This document shows positions 53,280 through 57,429 of a stretch of DNA of 57,429 nucleotides, in pieces. The notes under the pieces were generated by a model. That model saw nothing but the letters and a program-made list of their open reading frames with translations. It was not told the DNA's origin and did no database searches. A program made the position numbers and the translations under genes. The first letter of the stretch is position 1. Every line of letters starts with the position of its first letter. This stretch comes from Larix sibirica (taxonomy: Eukaryota; Streptophyta; Pinopsida; Pinales; Pinaceae), in the NCBI GenBank assembly GCA_004151065.3, contig NWUY0304222935.1, forward strand, positions 1,575-59,003. The letters are read 5' to 3'.

Positions 53280-53777
53280 GTACAGTTTTCAGTTCGTGGA
53301 GACAATTTGAATCCCTTCAAAGGGACGACACCAAGGACTGGAAGGATTAGTAACGAAAGACTTAATAAATATTTTCATGCTAGTCAGGTTGAAGCAAATG
53401 ACAATCTCAGGTCCAGGTAAGATCCATACAGCTTTAAGTGTCAAGACACACAGCCTGAAGATCCAACTGCAGGAAGTAAAAACTATCCAGTTACTAGGTT
53501 AGCCACTCAACAAAGCTATGAACACCAAGCTATGAATGAGATGCTCAATTTTAAAGCAGAGTACATGTTGGTTGAAAGAATGAAAGAATGAGGAGCAAGG
53601 GTTTCCTGGGTAATTAAAGAGCCCTGGTTACACATTGAAATACCTCCTTTGGAATTTCCTAACCTATGCCCTAGACCCTATACAACGACGAACCTATGCA
53701 CCCTGTTACCTCCAGCCCTACAGCAGCCTTGGGAATTAAGACTTCGAAATAGACCTTGGATAAAAAATAAGAAATAA
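53280..53777 (+). pseudogene. Unrecognised decayed coding frame, ~165 codons
   Basis: A single frame runs from just after a TAA (53277-53279) to the TAA at 53775-53777. It has only two internal stops (TAA 53418, TGA 53589) in 165 codons. Pieces read VQFSVRGDNLNPFKGTTPRT, GRISNERLNKYFHASQVEAN, then after the first stop DPYSFKCQDTQPEDPTAGSK, NYPVTRLATQQSYEHQAMNE, MLNFKAEYMLVERMKE, and after the second GARVSWVIKEPWLHIEIPPL, EFPNLCPRPYTTTNL. The mixture of charged, aromatic and proline-rich stretches looks like real protein. It has no early ATG, no transmembrane segment and no family I recognise. No neighbour explains it; it may be a nuclear gene, plasmid or virus-derived relic, or a lost chondrome ORF. 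Confidence 0.5.
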
Positions 53778-53779
53778 AA

Positions 53780-53905
53780 AGAATAAATGGCTATTGCTCC
53801 CTCTTAGTTATGGTAAATTTTCTATAGGGGGTTGAGCTTTGGCTGTTGGGGAGGGTATGGGGATCTCCCTAGTAAGAGAATAATAATATAAGAAAGAATC
53901 ATAAG
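53780..53905. other. No gene recognised
   Basis: AT-rich spacer after the decayed frame. Confidence 0.5.
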
Positions 53906-53910
53906 ACTTA

Positions 53911-54051
53911 ACTTAGACTACTTAAGTCTCCTTACTTTTGAATACTAATTAAAGCTTCTGATTATCTTATTCATACCGGCGTAATAGGGAGGATTTCTTT
54001 CTACTAGTCTAAGAGTAATACTATACTTAGACTCCTTTAGTCTATTTACTT
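53911..54051 (+). repeat. Two copies of a palindromic 27-bp repeat
   Basis: ACTTAGACTACTTAAGTCTC then CTTACTT (53911-53937) and ACTTAGACTCCTTTAGTCTA then TTTACTT (54025-54051) match in order with four substitutions. Both contain AGACT-N5-AGTCT, which can form a 5-bp stem with a 5-base loop. Changes fall in the loop and 3' flank while the stem is kept. Confidence 0.75.
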
Positions 54052-54054
54052 ATG

Positions 54055-54880
54055 AAGACTTATGAAATTATTCCTTCTACCTAAATAAGAATCACTTCCT
54101 AATTTATTTTACTATATATTATAAACTTTTCCTTTAATGGGTCCGGTCCTGGTTTGTTATGTGAGGCTATGAGCCTGCCTGGGTTGGTTTCCCTCTGCAC
54201 CGAGGAGTTATGAAGCGGTCTGGGTTCCTGGGTATCTGGGTAGGGTTTCGTAGTGTTCCTGTTTCTATGGTAAGTGCGTTGATCGGTCTGTTGAGTGAAG
54301 GGGCGGAGAGACGGAGGATTTATGTCCCCTAGGTTTGTTGGTAAAACTACCAGTAATAATACCTTTGGAAATGAGGTGATGTTGCTTGGTAGCGGGCCTC
54401 TGTTTTTATGAGCAGTCTGTCTTTCCTGTGGTTGGCTTGTTTCCTCAGGGCATGTAACATAGTTACGTATGAAGGCTCCTTCTTCTGGTCTTATTTATCT
54501 GTATATAAATGGTAGTTATCTAAGCCTTTCTTTTTCTGAATTCAAGCCAATATGTCTCTTTGTTTTTATAAGCTTAAGCTCCCTTATCCTATGTGTTGCC
54601 GGAACTTGGTTCCGGGCTGCCTTCACTTCAGGGGGCCGGGGGAGGATACCAACTAACTGGTAAGTGGTAGTAGGTTGGGTAGAGGGTATAAGCTCTGTGT
54701 CATGTTTTGGATACTTCCTTCTATTGTGACTGGGTGAATGAAGGTATAAAAATATCATGAGTCCTTGGATTCCATAAGTTCGTCGTACTTTGTACGTTTT
54801 TTTTCATTTAATTAGGTACGGAAAGGGATGCACTAAGTTCAATGTGATTCCGTGTATTATTTATATACGTAATAACGGTT
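54055..54880. other. No gene recognised
   Basis: GT-rich plus strand at 54.13-54.45 kb. Overlapping opposite frames (64 and 80 codons) at 54.47-54.76 kb carry no supported product. Confidence 0.5.
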
Positions 54881-54885
54881 AGTCA

Positions 54886-55030
54886 AACTCAAAGTGGCTC
54901 GACCAGGGGGAGAGGAGTCTCATCTTGTGCAATTCTCCGTCAAACTGGTCTCGAGGGAGATAGAGCGACAACTCAAAGTGGCTCGACCAGAGGTATACTT
55001 GCTTGACCGAAGGAAAGGCTTGTTCGACGT
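54886..55030 (+). repeat. 84-bp-spaced 21-bp repeat and CTTGACC units
   Basis: AACTCAAAGTGGCTCGACCA plus G is exact at 54886-54906 and 54970-54990. It is followed by ACTTGCTTGACCGAAGGAAA and GGCTTGTTCGACGTAGG. The last window bases (57399 on) read AAGGAAAGGCTTGCTTGACC, the same family. A 120-codon minus frame (54879-55241) crosses the repeat and has no known product. Confidence 0.8.
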
Positions 55031-55034
55031 AGGA

Positions 55035-55390
55035 GGACAAGGGAGGGCAAGGGAGAGGAGTTCCAATATCTGTAGTTCCAATGTTTGTTTGGTGTTTATG
55101 GGTCTGCAATCTGTTTCCTACTGGTGCTGATACTAAACTCCATTGTCCCCAGACTCTTACGGTTATCTCCCCCGCTCCCTGGGATTCGCTTCCCCAAAAG
55201 CAAGGTTCAAGAGCGAGGGTGAGGAAGCTACCCGAACGCAAAGACCCTAGGGAGAGGAAGCCAATCTCACCAAAGGGTATGGATTTAGTGTAAATAATAT
55301 GATTACTAATAAACTACCCGCGTGTTGCCCGGCAAGTATAGTTTCGGTGTGTCCCCGCCTACATGGTGTGGTCTCACCTAACCAGATGTG
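55035..55390. other. No gene recognised
   Basis: Short frames only, partly overlapping on both strands. Confidence 0.5.
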
Positions 55391-55397
55391 GTCCAAA

Positions 55398-55720
55398 GGT
55401 CTTGTTCCAGTGTGCAAAGCCGGCTTAATGAGAGGCAGGAACTGGAAAGTTACTGGGTCAATATCGCAATAAAAGTATATACTCTCAGCATAGCAGTACC
55501 CTACTTCCCAGCGTAGAGACTCATCGGCTTTTGGCATCTATACTAGTTGGCTTTGTGTCTATACTGGTTGGCTACACGTATTCGAAACATTTAGTGTTCT
55601 TGCCTAACCTGGATCTGCCCTTACGGTCTTGTTCCGGCGTGTTCGTTTACATAGTCTATTCATGCCTAGCCCGGTTCTAGTCCGGCAGGTCTTGTTCCAG
55701 TATTTAAAGCTGACCTAACT
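55398..55720 (+). repeat. GGTCTTGTTCC repeats and a 21-bp-period pair
   Basis: GGTCTTGTTCCAGTGTGCAA (55398), GGTCTTGTTCCGGCGTG (55625) and GGTCTTGTTCCAGTATTTAA (55688) are copies. The first and third continue with AGCCGGCTTAA / AGCTGACCTAA. TCTATACTAGTTGGCT (55537-55552) and TCTATACTGGTTGGCT (55558-55573) are a tandem pair. Confidence 0.75.
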
Positions 55721-55724
55721 AAAT

Positions 55725-57429
55725 AAATAAATAGATGGTTAAGAGTATAACCTCGCAGTACAAGTACTAACAGAAATAAAGCGCGGTATTACTGGGAATA
55801 CTGGGAATACTAGGGTATTACTTGTATTATTGTAAAGAAAGAGGAACGGAGTAATCGCCCGACATTCATACCGAGATCATACCCCTTATAAAATGCTATT
55901 AGTTGTTGTAGCTCTGGAGCAGCTCTCAAAGGAGAGAGATGTGATCCCCTTATAAAAAGTTCATTCTTTTTATGATGCAGTTCAGAGGCTTTTATTTCGG
56001 GTAAATAGGAGTGGGATAGATCCCCTAACTCCTGCTGGATGGTACAGTTCAGAGGCAGTCATCGAGGGAACCCTTATATAATAATTCAGGTAGACGCAAC
56101 ATGGATCTCCCCTTTTACTCCAGCCACACTATTAACTGGTGTATTTTGAAAGTAAAATCCTTGCGGTCTTGGCTTACTAATCAGGTTATTACTTCCAGTT
56201 ATAAAGAAAGAAACTAATTACTTACTGGAACACTTCCAATGTGCAAACTCCCGTGCTAGGATGACTTCCACTATTTCCTAATGAACTTCCTAATCCCAAT
56301 CTTATCTAATAGTAAAATAATAATCCCTCATATAAAAGATCCTTCAACGGAGCCCCAAGGATAAAAGATTATTACCACTCTCTATAGTAGTCCAGTTTAT
56401 CCTCTAATAAACATATAAAGTGTTCCTTTCTCTAATAAACTAAGAAAATAAGAATACCTAAAGCTAACTTACAAAGATTCAAATTATTATGATTCCTCCT
56501 TCTACTAGATAGACCTAACTAACTAATCTAATAAAGACAAAGGAGTTCTTAATACCTAACGCTCATCATCTTAAATCCTAATCCAAACAATCTAATACTA
56601 AGAATACTAACTTCTTCTATTTCCAACTTCAAATACTTCTACCTATCTCTACTACAAGCAAACCAAAAGGGTCCAAAAGCCTAATAAAATACCTTATAAA
56701 CTCCGGAGTATAAAGAAGAGCCCCTGGGGAGAGGAGAAGACTCGGGAGGATAAGAGATCCTGTGACCATGGTGGTTTATAAGGAAAGGAGAGGGAGCCAT
56801 GCTTTGACTGGTTTATAGAATAACATAAGAAGGGTTTTGTGTCTTCATGGTGGTTCCTTCCTTGGTCACTCTAAATATAGGGTAAGTGCTACAATGCAAG
56901 ATATTGGGTGTAGTATGGATCTGGTATCTGAGATCTTTATCTTAGCGGCTCGGGGCAAGGGAATGAAGAAAATATGAACTTAAAGGGCAATAAATAAAGG
57001 GGTCTAGGTTATGATAGCGAGGAGCTTCGTATTGCGACTTATTCTTTCCATCACTTGACATTCTAAATCCAGTAGCTACTATTTTATAAAGATACATAAA
57101 TAGATTCTATATCCTAAAGATACTATATATCTTATCTTATCTTATATACCATGCACCTTCTAGGTAAATGTTCCTCTGTGCGTGCTGGCTGGCACGGCCA
57201 GGTTCTGAAGTGAGGTAGGTCCTTTATCATTATTCGTAACTTAATAGTGACTACCCGAAAAGCGACTAAAGGGTCCGCGTTTTGCACCATTTCGAAGCAT
57301 AATATCTATCCGCGCTCTTAGGGGAATTCGTGTGTTGCACCCTGTTCCTTGTGACTTGTAACAACAACTAATACTACAGAATAGATTTATTCATCTTAAA
57401 GGAAAGGCTTGCTTGACCAAAGGGAGGGC
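55725..57429. other. No gene recognised; AT-rich, small duplicates
   Basis: TACTGGGAATACTGGGAATA (~55,792) is a 10-base tandem. CAGTTCAGAGGC occurs at ~55,978 and ~56,045. 56.2-56.7 kb is AT-rich and nearly free of G on the plus strand. No gene, RNA or terminator recognised up to the window end. Confidence 0.5.

Noticed and set aside
54879-55241. 120-codon minus ORF
   Set aside because: It crosses the 21-bp duplicated repeat, repeats SSHFE-type residues because of it, and shows no family similarity.

Overview
This window looks like non-coding DNA from a very large plant mitochondrial genome. A big seed-plant chondrome, gymnosperm-like in character, is my best guess, but no marker gene fixes the taxon. 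The reasons are these. No open frame exceeds about 140 codons in 57 kb, and I recognise no complete gene, tRNA or rRNA. CpG is frequent through most of the window, unlike methylated plant nuclear intergenic DNA. Almost every kilobase carries short, badly diverged direct, tandem and inverted repeats. Decayed Ty3/gypsy pol pieces sit as islands in this background, as expected when nuclear retroelements enter a mitochondrion and then rot. A nuclear location cannot be formally excluded from sequence alone.

Layout. 0-18 kb is a repeat mosaic: tandem patches at 1.35-1.52, 2.9-3.6, 4.15-5.0, 6.8-7.35 and 11.75 kb, a 60-bp near-identical pair (7.9 and 17.1 kb), and a family built on AAGAGCC...GGAGTCC on both strands (9.0-9.2 and 17.0-17.4 kb). 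18.54-19.67 kb (+) and 25.09-26.23 kb (-) are two ~1.1-kb islands with a strong three-base rhythm and a shared unit of Gly/Ser/Thr/Ala/Pro/Asn/Asp-type codons. Smaller relatives lie at 0.3, 6.2, 23.9, 31.2, 41.9 and 44.3-44.6 kb. 27-34 kb is again degenerate tandem repeats.

34.98-47.83 kb is the retrotransposon zone. Element A (+, 34.98-36.70) has RNase H, integrase and then an RNase H-like module after the integrase. A gag scrap lies at 39.9-40.2 (+), a zinc-binding-region scrap of integrase at 42.58-42.78 (+), and element B at 47.83-44.71 (-). Element B keeps the order RT, RNase H, second (archaeal-type) RNase H, integrase, which is the order known from Tat-lineage Ty3/gypsy elements. All pieces carry stops and frameshifts.

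47.8-57.4 kb holds two unrecognised decayed coding frames (49.4-49.7 and 53.3-53.8 kb, two internal stops each) and more diverged repeats. Nothing here behaves as an operon or working system. The genes present are all relics, and the most unusual signals are the three-base-periodic islands and the two unidentified decayed frames.
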